From contig NZ_VTUU01000001.1 of the NCBI RefSeq assembly GCF_008370345.1, positions 482,223 through 546,222 of the forward strand: 64,000 nt of DNA. Direction: 5' to 3'. This stretch comes from Marinobacter salinexigens. GTDB lineage: Bacteria > Pseudomonadota > Gammaproteobacteria > Pseudomonadales > Oleiphilaceae. Of the stretch, positions 56,154-64,000 are shown one piece after another. The stretch's first letter is position 1; each line of letters begins with the position of its first letter. The translations under genes and the position numbers were made by a program. The notes beneath the pieces are model-generated. The model was given only the letters and a program-made list of their open reading frames with translations, ran no database searches and was not told the DNA's origin.

Positions 56154-58391
56154 TCAGGTATTGCTCCAGAGCCGGGTTCGTTTTTTGTCCACCAGTGCCA
56201 ATGTAGTCCCGTAGATTTCGCGGATATCCCGGGCGAACTGTTCCACAGAGAAATCCGCGGCGAATTCCAGAGCCTGCTTTGAAAGCGTCTGGCGCAGATC
56301 GTCGTCTTCAAGGAGCTTCTGTACCTGTTCCAGCCACTTGTCCTGCTTTTCCGGTGTTTTGAATCCGTTGAATCCCTGGCGCACAACATCTTCAATGCCA
56401 CTGGATCGCACCGCGACAACGGGAAGGCCGGCTGCCATGGCTTCCAGAATCACCATACCCTGGGTTTCGGACTTGGAGGCAAACAGGAAGGCATCTCCAA
56501 GACGATACCAGGTGGCCATCTCTTCCGGCGGAACGGCGCCGACCAGTGTGAAGTGCTGAGTCAACTCCCGTTCCTCAATCTTCGTCTGCAGGCGATCCCG
56601 TTGATGGCCGTCGCCGATCATCAGGAACCGGAAAGGCACTCGGGTCTGGCTTCGCAGGGTATCGATGGCTTCGATCATGAAGTCGATATTCTTCTCGTTC
56701 GATAGCCGGGACACGCTCACAAATACCTTGTCGTCCCTCAGTCCCAGTTTCTCCCGAAGTTTGTTCACGTCTTGTGTGCTGACGTCCTGAAACCGTTGGT
56801 ACTCAATGCCGGTTGGCTGCACGAAGGTGGGTGTTTTGACGCCAATCATTCTCAGGTACTCCTCCGTGGAGTAGGTCGGAACGATCACGCCGTCACACCG
56901 GTTGGCGAACCGCTTGATCAGCGCATGGGAAATCAGGTTGCGGAACAGCATGCCGGGGAGGGGCACAAAGTGGGCATAGTGTTCCAGCCGCGTGTGATAA
57001 GTGTAGACGGCAGGAATACCCAGAATCCGGGCCATGAACAGCCCCAGCGATCCGAGCCAGAACGGATGATGGATGTGAATAATATCGGGCCGGAAGGCCC
57101 GGACTCCGCGCCGGATCCTGGCCAGGAAAATGTTGGCGAGTCGGAATTCGCGCTTTTCTCCCAGTGCAAGAAGCGAAGGCACCCGCAGTACGCCATCTTC
57201 ATGAGGCGGCTGGTCCCGGTAGCGTGGCGCTACGATAAGCAGTTTGTCCCCCAATGCTTCAAGCCCTCTGCGCAGGCGCTCAATGGAAATCGGAACGCCG
57301 CCAATAAAAGGCAGGTAATTATTGGTGAACATGGCGACCCGGATCGGCCTGTCCAGCCAGGGAGCAGCGTCCAGATCGTAGTCTGGATAGTAGTCCTTGC
57401 CGACAAAAATCACGCTGTAGAGTTTGATGGTCAGGGCAACAAACACCGCCAGGATAATGATGAAGTTCAGGTAGCCAGAGTAAAGCAGGGAATAAACGAA
57501 GAACCACAGGCTCTCCAGTTGTTTCAGAACAGGGTGCTGACCCACTTCCAGGCGCTTCAGACTGTAGCCGATCTCCCCGTCAGGGCTCACATCAACCCGC
57601 ACATAATGATAAAAACTGGTTTCGTTGTTGAGCACGAGCCCGCCCGCTCCGCCGGTCGTAATGAAACGGGTATCGCCTACGAGTTCGTCTTCGTAGGTGG
57701 ATAGGTTGGCGGAGAACACCAGATCAATGCCGTGTTGTTTGACCTGTTGCATCAGTGCTGTTCTGAAGTCGGACGGCTGGAGATAGTCATTCTTGCGGTC
57801 GAACGGCGCATCCTCCGATGTGAGGGGAGGGTGCCCGATAAACAGAATTCTTGCTTTGGAGTCGTCCTGGGTCAGCAGGTCATCCAGCCAGCGAATCTGC
57901 CACTGCCATGGGGTCTTGCCCGTACTGTCGAGGAAAATCAGGCGGCTGCTGCCCGCCCGGATACTGTAAAAGTGCGGCCCGAAATGATCGTAGAAACGAA
58001 AACTGCCGAAGTCGTCGTATTCATGGGCGCCAAAGGTGAGCAGGTAGGGAATGTGCAGGTGCCCGAGGCTGCCATACAGCGCCCGGTATTTGTCTTCGCC
58101 GCCACCACTGACCGCATTGCCGGCGGAAACCATGAACGCCAGATCCGATGCATTCAGCTCAGGGATAATCCGGCCCTCAAAGATACCCACCGAGTTGTTG
58201 ATGTTGCCCACTACCGCGAAGCTGAAGGGGGCGTCCTCGCTGACGGCTGACTGAATCCGCTCGACCTCAAGGGTGTGAAGACCCTGAAAATCTTCCATGA
58301 AAAGGTTCAGGTAGGTTTTGTAGCCCACCAGCAGAACCACAATGGAAAGGCTCAGATAGAACAGCCACTTGAGCGGATTGCGGCGGGTCAT
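56154..58391 (-). CDS. Membrane-anchored pseudo-phosphatase fused to a GT4 glycosyltransferase
   Basis: 745 residues: TM helix (about 8-25), a metallophosphatase-like domain (55-280), a second TM (about 296-330) and a GT4 glycosyltransferase (about 350-740; MFTNNYLPFIGGVPISIERL, HIHHPFW, and the E-x7-E type SETQGMVILEAMAAGLPVV). The phosphatase motifs are degenerate: Asp and His of motif I are Asn 63 and Asn 65, the motif II Asp is Asn 92, the Asn of GNH is Ala 122, and the GHxH box reads ANLS; only His 123 and His 187 remain. It likely works with the membrane protein upstream (4 bp overlap). Product unknown. Confidence 0.85.
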   Translation of the reverse strand: MTRRNPLKWLFYLSLSIVVLLVGYKTYLNLFMEDFQGLHTLEVERIQSAVSEDAPFSFAVVGNINNSVGIFEGRIIPELNASDLAFMVSAGNAVSGGGEDKYRALYGSLGHLHIPYLLTFGAHEYDDFGSFRFYDHFGPHFYSIRAGSSRLIFLDSTGKTPWQWQIRWLDDLLTQDDSKARILFIGHPPLTSEDAPFDRKNDYLQPSDFRTALMQQVKQHGIDLVFSANLSTYEDELVGDTRFITTGGAGGLVLNNETSFYHYVRVDVSPDGEIGYSLKRLEVGQHPVLKQLESLWFFVYSLLYSGYLNFIIILAVFVALTIKLYSVIFVGKDYYPDYDLDAAPWLDRPIRVAMFTNNYLPFIGGVPISIERLRRGLEALGDKLLIVAPRYRDQPPHEDGVLRVPSLLALGEKREFRLANIFLARIRRGVRAFRPDIIHIHHPFWLGSLGLFMARILGIPAVYTYHTRLEHYAHFVPLPGMLFRNLISHALIKRFANRCDGVIVPTYSTEEYLRMIGVKTPTFVQPTGIEYQRFQDVSTQDVNKLREKLGLRDDKVFVSVSRLSNEKNIDFMIEAIDTLRSQTRVPFRFLMIGDGHQRDRLQTKIEERELTQHFTLVGAVPPEEMATWYRLGDAFLFASKSETQGMVILEAMAAGLPVVAVRSSGIEDVVRQGFNGFKTPEKQDKWLEQVQKLLEDDDLRQTLSKQALEFAADFSVEQFARDIREIYGTTLALVDKKRTRLWSNT

Positions 58392-59446
58392 TGCGGGTTC
58401 CTTCGGTTCTTGATCAGTTCCCTTTGCAGCACAATCAATCCGATGATCATGCCCAGGTAGATAGTCAGTGCACGCCACACGATCGTGACCAGCACCAGAT
58501 GATTACCGGACAGAATATCCCGGAAAAAACTCCCGAACACCCCTTCTGAAATGCCGGATGCGCCCGGTGTGGGCGAGAAATACATGATGAAGGTGGTGAT
58601 CACCAACAGACCCACTGAGGCGAGGTAATCCACCTGGTAACCAAGGCCGAGCATCAGCAGTGCAGGAAAGCTGAACAGGCTGAGCAGGAATACGGCAGTA
58701 AACAGCACTGACAGACCAATGAATAATGGCCTTCCACGCAGGTAATCGCCGAAGCTGTGGGCAAAACGCAGCATTTCCCGCCGGACCCGGAACTGCCAGT
58801 GCCTGTGTCGGGATTCGTTAATCAGGTTCAGGCACCTGAGTCCGGAAAACAGGCGGCTAACAGGGCCGATCAGCCATCGGGTGCGGAAAAGCACAACCGC
58901 GAAGAAACTGAGATACAGGGCAATGAATATGGCCAGCGCGACACCCACATTGCCTGCAATGGTTCTGCCTTCGAGGGCATTCAGAGTCAGCAGGAAAATC
59001 GGTGTCAGGGAGAAAATAAACACCACCGCCAGAACGGTGCGAATCGTAGTGGCTGCGGTGGCTCGGCCCATGGATACGCCATGCTGATGGAGGTACCAGA
59101 CCTGAGCGAAGCCCCCACCTGTGGCCATGGGCGTTACATTGGAAAAAAACAGGTTAATGAAGACCAGCCGGAAAAGCACCGCAAAAGGAAGTTTGTGCCC
59201 GAGTGCCCTGAGTGTGTAGTGCAGGCGCAGGCCATCCGACAGGAAATAGACCAGCAGCAGGGCGGTGGCGAGAATCAGTGTTGTCGGGTTGAGCAGCTGA
59301 GTGTCGAAGGAGAAGCTGCGGCCGGCAAAACGGTCATAGACGGTGTAGACGCCAATGGCTGTCATCGCTATGAAGATCAGGCTGAAAACGATGAGTCTTC
59401 GCCAGGAGGTCTGCTTCGAGTAGTCGTGATCGCTGGATTCGGTCAT
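58388..59446 (-). CDS. UPF0104/lysylphosphatidylglycerol synthase-like membrane protein
   Basis: 352 residues, seven or eight membrane helices. Typical blocks are YFLSDGLRLHYTLRALGHKL, FINLFFSNVTPMATGGGFAQVWYLH and PTPGASGISEGVFGSFF. This family includes the transmembrane part of MprF and flippase-like proteins of glycolipid synthesis. Translationally coupled (ATGA) to the glycosyltransferase fusion, so the two probably make and move a glycolipid. No ribosome site is visible; a 9 bp stem (59450-59474) sits 3 bp upstream of the ATG. Confidence 0.85.
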   Translation of the reverse strand: MTESSDHDYSKQTSWRRLIVFSLIFIAMTAIGVYTVYDRFAGRSFSFDTQLLNPTTLILATALLLVYFLSDGLRLHYTLRALGHKLPFAVLFRLVFINLFFSNVTPMATGGGFAQVWYLHQHGVSMGRATAATTIRTVLAVVFIFSLTPIFLLTLNALEGRTIAGNVGVALAIFIALYLSFFAVVLFRTRWLIGPVSRLFSGLRCLNLINESRHRHWQFRVRREMLRFAHSFGDYLRGRPLFIGLSVLFTAVFLLSLFSFPALLMLGLGYQVDYLASVGLLVITTFIMYFSPTPGASGISEGVFGSFFRDILSGNHLVLVTIVWRALTIYLGMIIGLIVLQRELIKNRRNPQ

Positions 59447-59449
59447 GGG

Positions 59450-59474
59450 CTGCCCGTCAGAATGAGACGGGCAG
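59450..59474 (-). promoter_or_regulatory. Hairpin just upstream of the UPF0104 start codon
   Basis: CTGCCCGTC (59450-59458) pairs perfectly with GACGGGCAG (59466-59474), loop of 7 bp. On the minus strand it ends only 3 bp before the start codon, occupying the place of a Shine-Dalgarno site. It may be a terminator of the upstream DUF6160-like gene or a translational control element; no T-run follows. Confidence 0.5.
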
Positions 59475-59511
59475 TGTACAGGAGAGTAGGAGAGGGCTGT
59501 CCAGTGCCGTC

Positions 59512-60528
59512 TTAGTGGCCATACACCATCAGGGTGGTGTCGGTAATTGCAAAATCGGTGAACTGGACACTGCCGATGCTTGCCTGACCGATCCGGAAAA
59601 CCGGCATGTCGATATCGGCCCGGAACTCCACATCATGCACAGAGAGCCCGTCTTGACCGGACACACTGCCTGTGCCCCGGGACAGCTTGGCGGTCGCGCT
59701 GGCCATGCCGAAATGGCCGAGTGTGTCGTTGCCCCGGCGGTTATGAATCTGAAGACCTTCAATACCGACGGCGGCAAAGTTGAAGATCAGGAGCAGGTCC
59801 GCTGCGTCCCAGTCCAGGCTGCCATTGGTGATCTCGAAGTGGGTGTCTAGCTGCAACTCGGAACCGGAAACGGTGTTGCCGTTGGCCAGGGTTCGGGTCG
59901 CATTGCCGCCGTTGCGGATAACAATGTCCGTTGGCCCGACATATCCCTGCAGCAAAACATTGGAGAACAGGGTAGCGCTGCCTTCGCTGCCGGTCGCGGT
60001 AATGCTGTCGACCGCCAGTTCAAAATCCACTGCCTGCAGGTAGTCGTTCAGACTGGTGGGGTCACCGTAGTCCGTCGCGCCAAGGTGAATCACCAGGTCG
60101 CCACTGTTGAATTGCTTGCCGAAGCCAGCGCCGGTGTCGTATGTGGTCAGAGCGTCGGCGATGTCTGCATTTGCAGCTAGATCCAGCACACCTGTATCGG
60201 CTCTCCGGGCAATCTCTGAGAAACCGTAGTCCAGCACTTCATTCTGACCCGCGATGTCGATGGTCAGTTTCATGTTGTCCAGGGTGGTGTCGTTGTGTCC
60301 GGAAAGCCGCAGGCCGTTGACGTTGATTGAGCCTTCGTCGGTCCAGGTCAGGCGATCCATATTGACCCGGGTTTCCAGCTCAATGGTGACACCGGCCTGG
60401 CCGGTAACGCTGGACATGGCTCCGTCGTCCATTGGCCTGAATTCGGCCAGGGCAGTTGAGGGGAGGGTCAGAGCTAGTACCAGAGCCGGGAAGGCACCGG
60501 GTACGGAGCGGGTCGGTAACGTCGTCAT
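59512..60528 (-). CDS. DUF6160-like exported protein
   Basis: 338 residues with a signal peptide (about 1-28, ending TALAE). Just after it comes FRPMDDGAMSSVTGQAGVTIEL, a motif shared by exported proteins of the DUF6160/FilA type in Acinetobacter, Pseudomonas and relatives, where they are found near pili or lipid transport genes. The rest is a Thr/Gly/Asp-rich beta-like sequence with repeated short strands (LDTHFEITNGSLDWDAADLL, VEFRADIDMPVFRIG). No membrane helix other than the signal. Function unknown; monocistronic here. Confidence 0.7.
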   Translation of the reverse strand: MTTLPTRSVPGAFPALVLALTLPSTALAEFRPMDDGAMSSVTGQAGVTIELETRVNMDRLTWTDEGSINVNGLRLSGHNDTTLDNMKLTIDIAGQNEVLDYGFSEIARRADTGVLDLAANADIADALTTYDTGAGFGKQFNSGDLVIHLGATDYGDPTSLNDYLQAVDFELAVDSITATGSEGSATLFSNVLLQGYVGPTDIVIRNGGNATRTLANGNTVSGSELQLDTHFEITNGSLDWDAADLLLIFNFAAVGIEGLQIHNRRGNDTLGHFGMASATAKLSRGTGSVSGQDGLSVHDVEFRADIDMPVFRIGQASIGSVQFTDFAITDTTLMVYGH

Positions 60529-60694
60529 GTTGGCCCCAAAATCCGTTTCCTGATTGTTGTTTTGTCGTCGGATGCGTCTGCAATCCGGGCCGCAGGGGAC
60601 AGCACAACCAATGCAGCTATAAAGAGGTTTGTTACACGTTGTTACGATAGGCGTAAGGCGGCGACAGGTCTGTGAGTCTGTTCACAGTTGTGGT

Positions 60695-61351
60695 TTAAGC
60701 GAGGGCTTGCTGGATCAGAAGCTTCTGGTGCTCTGCAAAATCCCGGATCAATTGCCGCGCTTTGGCCGCATCCCGGGCAATGACCGCCAGAGGCAGTTCG
60801 GTGAAAAATCTTGAGGTTGTTTTGAGGTCCTGTCGATAGCGTTCGGCACTCAGATAGTAAGCCCGGCTGACGGCGGGTTTGAAATTGGACAGTGCTTCTG
60901 AGAGGTAGGGATTGCCAACGACCTTGCCGCAGGATTCCATAACATCGAAGCTGGCTTCAACAATGGCGGTTACGTCCGCCGAGGCGTTTTTTGTCTGTGC
61001 GACAACCCGGGCAACCACATCCAGCATGAGTTGTTTGTCGGGCTCCTGCCAGCGCTCGCAGAGTCGGGTTACCAGCATCAGCAGCAGGTGCATATACACA
61101 TCGTAAAGCTCAGAGGCGTGTTCCGCGTCGAGAAGTGTGGCGGACGCTCCTTTGCGCGGGGTGATCTCTACCAGATGCCACCGTTCCAGGGTGTACAGGG
61201 CTTCTTTAACCGATGCACGGCTGACTTTCAGTTCTGTGGCCAGGGTGGCTTCCTGGATACGCTCGCCGGGCCGGATCTGGCCGGTCATGATGCGCTGGGC
61301 CAGGTAGTTGGCAATCTGCTCCGCCAGTGTATTGGGTGCCTGAAAATCCAT
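60695..61351 (-). CDS. GntR family regulator, FCD (FadR/VanR-type) subgroup
   Basis: 218 residues: winged helix at about 10-75 (IANYLAQRIMTGQIRPGERIQEATLATELKVSRASVKEAL, LVEITPRKGA) and an all-helical FCD ligand domain with VYMHLLLMLVTRLCER. Binds an organic acid effector in known relatives. Target genes are not apparent: the neighbours are the DUF6160-like gene upstream in coordinate (same strand) and gloA (divergent). The divergent gene gloA may be under its control. Family call is secure. Confidence 0.88.
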   Translation of the reverse strand: MDFQAPNTLAEQIANYLAQRIMTGQIRPGERIQEATLATELKVSRASVKEALYTLERWHLVEITPRKGASATLLDAEHASELYDVYMHLLLMLVTRLCERWQEPDKQLMLDVVARVVAQTKNASADVTAIVEASFDVMESCGKVVGNPYLSEALSNFKPAVSRAYYLSAERYRQDLKTTSRFFTELPLAVIARDAAKARQLIRDFAEHQKLLIQQALA

Positions 61352-61447
61352 ATGGGCTCGCTGGAGTCCTTCGGGTCATTTGATTGCGTGAGTCTATCAC
61401 AGTGGTGTTTCTGTCATCCCCTTGAAATCCGGCTGAAACGCACGCAG

Positions 61448-61453
61448 GTATAC
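61448..61453 (+). promoter_or_regulatory. Putative -10 element before gloA
   Basis: TATACT, about 35 bp before the gloA start, is close to the sigma-70 consensus. No good -35 hexamer at the usual distance is seen. Confidence 0.4.
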
Positions 61454-61487
61454 TGTTTACCCACTGCGAACCAAAAGGGATAGCATC

Positions 61488-62036
61488 ATGCCCAAGCATT
61501 TCGAGCAGGCCCCGGGCCTCTATGAAGACCCCGTTCCCGAAACCGAAGGGTACGTGTTCAACCAGACCATGCTCCGGATCAAGGACCCCGAGCGGTCTCT
61601 GGATTTCTACAGCCGGGTTCTGGGCATGCGCCTGGTACGCAAACTGGACTTCCCGGAAATGAAGTTCACCCTGTACTTCCTCGCGTACCTGGATGACCGC
61701 CAGGCGGCGCAGGTGCCGGCAGACGATGATTACCGCACAACGTTTACCTTCGGTCGTGAGGCCATGCTGGAGCTCACCCACAACTGGGGTACCGAGGAAG
61801 ACGCGGACTTTGCGTACCACAACGGCAACGATCAACCTCAGGGCTACGGGCATATTGGCATTGCAGTGCCGGATGTCTACGCTGCCGCGGAGCGCTTCGA
61901 GACGCTGGATGTGGAATTTGTGAAAAAGCCGGACGACGGCAAGATGAAAGGCCTGGCCTTCATCAAGGACCCGGACGGCTACTGGATTGAAATCCTGCAG
62001 CCGAACATGGTGCAGAAGCAGGCCCGCGAGAGCTGA
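61488..62036 (+). CDS. gloA: Lactoylglutathione lyase (glyoxalase I)
   Basis: 182-residue glyoxalase I of the longer (plant/human/Pseudomonas GloA3-like) type. It isomerises the methylglyoxal-glutathione hemithioacetal to S-lactoylglutathione. Metal ligands and signatures include [23 protein letters not shown] (His replaced by Gln as in zinc forms), [22 protein letters not shown] and the C-terminal [13 protein letters not shown] with the catalytic Glu. AAGGGA ribosome site. Monocistronic, divergent to the GntR gene. Confidence 0.94.
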   Translation: MPKHFEQAPGLYEDPVPETEGYVFNQTMLRIKDPERSLDFYSRVLGMRLVRKLDFPEMKFTLYFLAYLDDRQAAQVPADDDYRTTFTFGREAMLELTHNWGTEEDADFAYHNGNDQPQGYGHIGIAVPDVYAAAERFETLDVEFVKKPDDGKMKGLAFIKDPDGYWIEILQPNMVQKQARES

Positions 62037-62044
62037 TTCAGATG

Positions 62045-62998
62045 CTAGCCGGCATCGGCCTTCTGGCTGGTGCCGCTCTTCCCACCATACTTTGAGGCAA
62101 CGATCACCGCTGCCGTCAGTATCAGGGCGCCTGCTATACCTGTAGGTCCCAGAACCTCTCCCAGGAACAGCCACGCCAGGAGCGCAACAAACAGCGGCTC
62201 CATGGTGACAATGATGCTCGACAACGTTGCCGGGGTTGTCTTCATGCCGGTGAAAAAGCTGACATAGCCGATGCACGTGGGCACCACGCCAATGTACGCA
62301 ATCATCAGCCATTGGCTGATCCCCAGCGAGTCGAGGCCCTCGAATCCGCCGGATAGCGCGACGACCGGCAGCATGATCAGCGCGGCTGTGAAGAAGCAGA
62401 TAAACGCTGTGGTAAAGACGCCGGTGCCGGCAGAGCTGTAACGGCTGGTTAGCGTGAAACCGCTGTAAACAACCGCTGCAAACAATGCGACCAGAATACC
62501 GCCCAGGCGCAGGGTGCCCGCGGTGTCCATATCGCTGAGTACCAGCATGCCCGTGCCGATAATCGCCGCGATCAGGGCGGCTATGGTCAGCCAGCCGGGC
62601 TTCTCTCCGAGAAGGGGGGCGGCCAATAGCGAAACCAGAACCGGAGGGAGGCACAATGCAATTAAAGTGGCAATGCCCGCGCCCGTAAGGTCAACAGCCA
62701 GCAGGTAGCTGCCCTGATAAAATGCCTGGAAAAGTCCGAGAGCAGCCAGCGGAAGAAAGGCTTTTTTACCCATTTTCCATACCCCTCCGGTGGTTGCGGA
62801 GGTGCCTTCAGCCGTTCGCTTCAGCTGCTGCCGTTCCCGCAGCATCAGCAGCCAGAAAAAGGGTACAGCCACCACCAACCGGAGGAATCCCAGGGTGACA
62901 GGTTGCAGCTCAGTGCCTGTAAAAAGGGATTTAGCGACAATGCCTGTCGTGGCCCACAGCAGGGCTGCCAGGGCGATCAGAAGGGCGCCTTGAATCAT
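62045..62998 (-). CDS. EamA/DMT family transporter
   Basis: 317 residues, ten predicted membrane helices in two repeated EamA halves (LLIALAALLWATTGIVAKSLF at the start; VLGPTGIAGALILTAAVIVASKYGG near the end, with YIGVVPTCIGYVSFFTGMK between). Drug/metabolite exporters of this type move amino acids or metabolites; substrate cannot be told. The gene ends 9 bp from gloA on the opposite strand. Confidence 0.9.
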   Translation of the reverse strand: MIQGALLIALAALLWATTGIVAKSLFTGTELQPVTLGFLRLVVAVPFFWLLMLRERQQLKRTAEGTSATTGGVWKMGKKAFLPLAALGLFQAFYQGSYLLAVDLTGAGIATLIALCLPPVLVSLLAAPLLGEKPGWLTIAALIAAIIGTGMLVLSDMDTAGTLRLGGILVALFAAVVYSGFTLTSRYSSAGTGVFTTAFICFFTAALIMLPVVALSGGFEGLDSLGISQWLMIAYIGVVPTCIGYVSFFTGMKTTPATLSSIIVTMEPLFVALLAWLFLGEVLGPTGIAGALILTAAVIVASKYGGKSGTSQKADAG

Positions 62999-63150
62999 TC
63001 AGTGACCAGTAAATAAGAATTTCGATGGGCGTGAACATCGTAGTCGGATTTCTGCTCGATGTCCGTGCTTTGGAAGGAGTAGAGGTTAACAGGGCGTTGT
63101 ATGGTATGCCAGGGATACAAAGTGGGGGCGGCAGGCCGCCCCGGCTGGGA

Positions 63151-63420
63151 TCACTTTACGGTGATACTTTCAGCGTTTTTCTCTACGGTACGTGCACCAA
63201 TACCTTTCACGTTGGCCAGGTCAGCTGTCGATGCAAAGGGCCCATTGGCTTCGCGGTAGTCGATGATCGCCTGGGCTTTGCTTTCGCCAATGCCATTGAG
63301 GCTGGCCAGTGTGGCTACGTCAGCGGTGTTGATGTTGATAACGGCATCCTGGGCATGGGCAAAGCCGGTAAGCAGGCTGAGCAGCAGGACGACTGTGGCG
63401 AAAAGGGGAGTGCGTTTCAT
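63151..63420 (-). CDS. ComEA-like helix-hairpin-helix DNA-binding protein
   Basis: 89 residues with a signal peptide (about 1-22, ending GFAHA) and two HhH motifs (NINTADVATLASLNGIGESKAQAIIDYRE, then ADLANVKGIGARTVEKNAE). Periplasmic ComEA-type proteins bind DNA in natural uptake; short forms like this occur in many gammaproteobacteria, most linked to competence. The start at 63420 gives a proper signal peptide; a start 17 codons upstream does not. Monocistronic. Confidence 0.92.
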   Translation of the reverse strand: MKRTPLFATVVLLLSLLTGFAHAQDAVININTADVATLASLNGIGESKAQAIIDYREANGPFASTADLANVKGIGARTVEKNAESITVK

Positions 63421-63556
63421 GTGAGTTGCTTCCTGAGTGTGAATAATGTCGTTGTTGGAGTGCCGGGACATTTCACCGCGAAGGCGCGATCTCAGGTGGG
63501 AACGATATCTGGTGGGTGAGAGGTGAGGGAGGTACAGAAATATGGGCGAGGATGTG
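63421..63556. other. Intergenic gap between comEA and the small RNA
   Basis: No gene, repeat or terminator that I can defend. A CGCG-CCTT-CGCG stem near 63480-63495 has no T-run. The small RNA transcript may extend into this stretch, as its 3' end is not defined. Confidence 0.4.
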
Positions 63557-63845
63557 CACGGATCAGGACCACATTCCCTGTGATCCTGCGAATCCGTGGC
63601 TGACCCCTGCCTGGTCCATCAGGCTGCGCATCATCCTGAGCGCTTCGTCCTTGCAGTCTTCCCTGTATGCCCTGATCCTTTGGGCAACTCCCGTCCCTGG
63701 AGTAATCATCCTTGCGCCAGCATTCCATGCCGGCCGACTATCCTTGTGTGCCCGGTCCTTCAGGCGTATCCGATCCCTGGAATGCTCGTTCCTGAGCTTT
63801 CCTTTCTGAGCCTGCAATCCTTGCTGGCTAGTCATCCCTGACGAA
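63557..63845 (-). ncRNA. CsrB/RsmZ-like small RNA (CsrA/RsmA-titrating)
   Basis: On the minus strand this ~290 nt stretch has about 20 GGA motifs, most as CAGGGA, CAAGGA or CAGGA, the CsrA/RsmA recognition core. Many sit in loops of perfect small hairpins: ACTCC-AGGGACG-GGAGT (63687-63703), TGCCC-AAAGGATCA-GGGCA (63668-63686), GCCTG-ATGGAC-CAGGC (63609-63624), GCTC-AGGAAC-GAGC (63784-63797) and GCAT-GGA-ATGC (63720-63730). This matches CsrB/C and RsmX/Y/Z RNAs, which sequester CsrA. A TAGAAT -10 element (63850-63855) and a GacA-like site lie upstream. The 3' end is set at a long stem (63557-63598) but no U-tract is seen. Confidence 0.85.
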
Positions 63846-63849
63846 GACA

Positions 63850-63855
63850 ATTCTA
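63850..63855 (-). promoter_or_regulatory. Putative -10 element of the CsrB-like RNA
   Basis: TAGAAT on the minus strand, which would place transcription start near 63843. No good -35 hexamer is present, as expected for an activator-dependent (GacA/UvrY) promoter. Confidence 0.5.
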
Positions 63856-63898
63856 AACAAGCTGTAATTTCACAAAATCGGACAATCGCTCGCGGCTG

Positions 63899-63916
63899 TG
63901 TGCGATATTTCCTACA
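63899..63916. promoter_or_regulatory. GacA/UvrY-type upstream activating site
   Basis: Minus strand TGTAGGAAATATCGCACA fits the layout TGTAAG-N6-CTTACA (5 of 6 and 4 of 6 positions). It is centred about 64 bp upstream of the predicted RNA start, similar to the position before rsmY in Pseudomonas. The match is imperfect, so context carries much of the weight. Confidence 0.55.
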
Positions 63917-64000
63917 GCCTGCGTGCGATTGTGATGTTCAGGGAAAAATTAAGTAAAAACCGCTATTTACGCGTCGTTGGGGGCGGATTTTTGCTCGCCA
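63917..64000. other. Window end, nothing recognised
   Basis: 84 bp with an AT-rich part near 63943-63970. No gene start or RNA feature is supported. Confidence 0.4.

Noticed and set aside
63563..63850. 95-codon open frame on the minus strand
   Set aside because: It coincides with the GGA-hairpin RNA. The repeat of short GGA words, not codon pattern, explains the sequence, and no ribosome site or protein family is apparent.
1..64000. tRNA, rRNA, CRISPR array, prophage or insertion sequence
   Set aside because: No tRNA cloverleaf, direct-repeat array, transposase or integrase gene was recognised on either strand.

Overview
The window looks like a chromosomal segment of a marine gammaproteobacterium, most probably Marinobacter. 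The strongest pointer is the wax ester synthase/DGAT at 6871-8283, which resembles what I remember of the Marinobacter WS2 enzyme. The nos genes, the DesT-type desaturase locus, the FadL-type porin and the moderately GC-rich codon use fit this. No rRNA, tRNA, prophage, insertion sequence or CRISPR array is visible. Most of the window is ordinary core genome. The unusual parts are repeats, one regulatory RNA and a few poorly described operons.

Layout. 1-1735: end of a nitrous oxide reductase maturation cluster (nosF end, nosY, nosL). 1775-3783: moaA, a YbaN-like protein and the NO sensor NsrR. 3771-8283: acyl desaturase, its ferredoxin reductase, a DesT-like regulator with three operator-like sites, and the wax ester synthase. 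8517-9615: lrgAB-type pair. 9799-13281: TonB-dependent receptor and TrpB2, behind a leader that can fold. 13450-16455: two PepSY proteins around a two-component system. 16467-21261: the prkA-yeaH-spoVR stress operon. 21792-31740: housekeeping and membrane genes (tpm, a hydroxyacid dehydrogenase, FadL, YihY, HDOD, DUF445, rsmE, bioA, DUF2505). 31793-34074: polar amino acid ABC transporter. 34313-39408: SAM cycle (metF, ahcY, metK) with a SahR-like ArsR/methyltransferase regulator and two matching palindromic operators. 39633-44970: tkt-epd-pgk-fba. 45092-45922: MscS. 45956-49908: a four-gene operon coding for a MotA/MotB-like motor with two partner proteins of unknown function. 50109-51440: cbpA-cbpM. 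51416-56063: solute-binding protein, DsbA-like protein, trhO, DUF481, YbgA-like protein. 56154-59446: a pseudo-phosphatase/glycosyltransferase fusion with a flippase-like membrane protein. 59512-63420: DUF6160-like protein, GntR regulator, gloA, EamA transporter, ComEA-like protein. 63557-63845: a CsrB/RsmZ-like small RNA on the minus strand.

Most noteworthy. (1) The minus strand at 63557-63845 carries about 20 GGA motifs, many in hairpin loops, with a GacA-type upstream site; it reads as a CsrA/RsmA-titrating RNA. (2) Five palindromic elements in three intergenic regions (two at 21.5-21.75 kb, one at 28.75 kb, two at 36.7-37.0 kb) belong to two families. Within a family the core is conserved, but each copy is enclosed by its own, mostly unrelated, near-perfect inverted arms of 21-30 bp. 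(3) The four-gene motor operon resembles the ZorAB part of Zorya defence systems but has different partners. (4) The glycosyltransferase fusion carries a phosphatase-like domain that has lost most of its metal ligands.

All calls come from reading the sequence. Family names are from memory and no database search was run.
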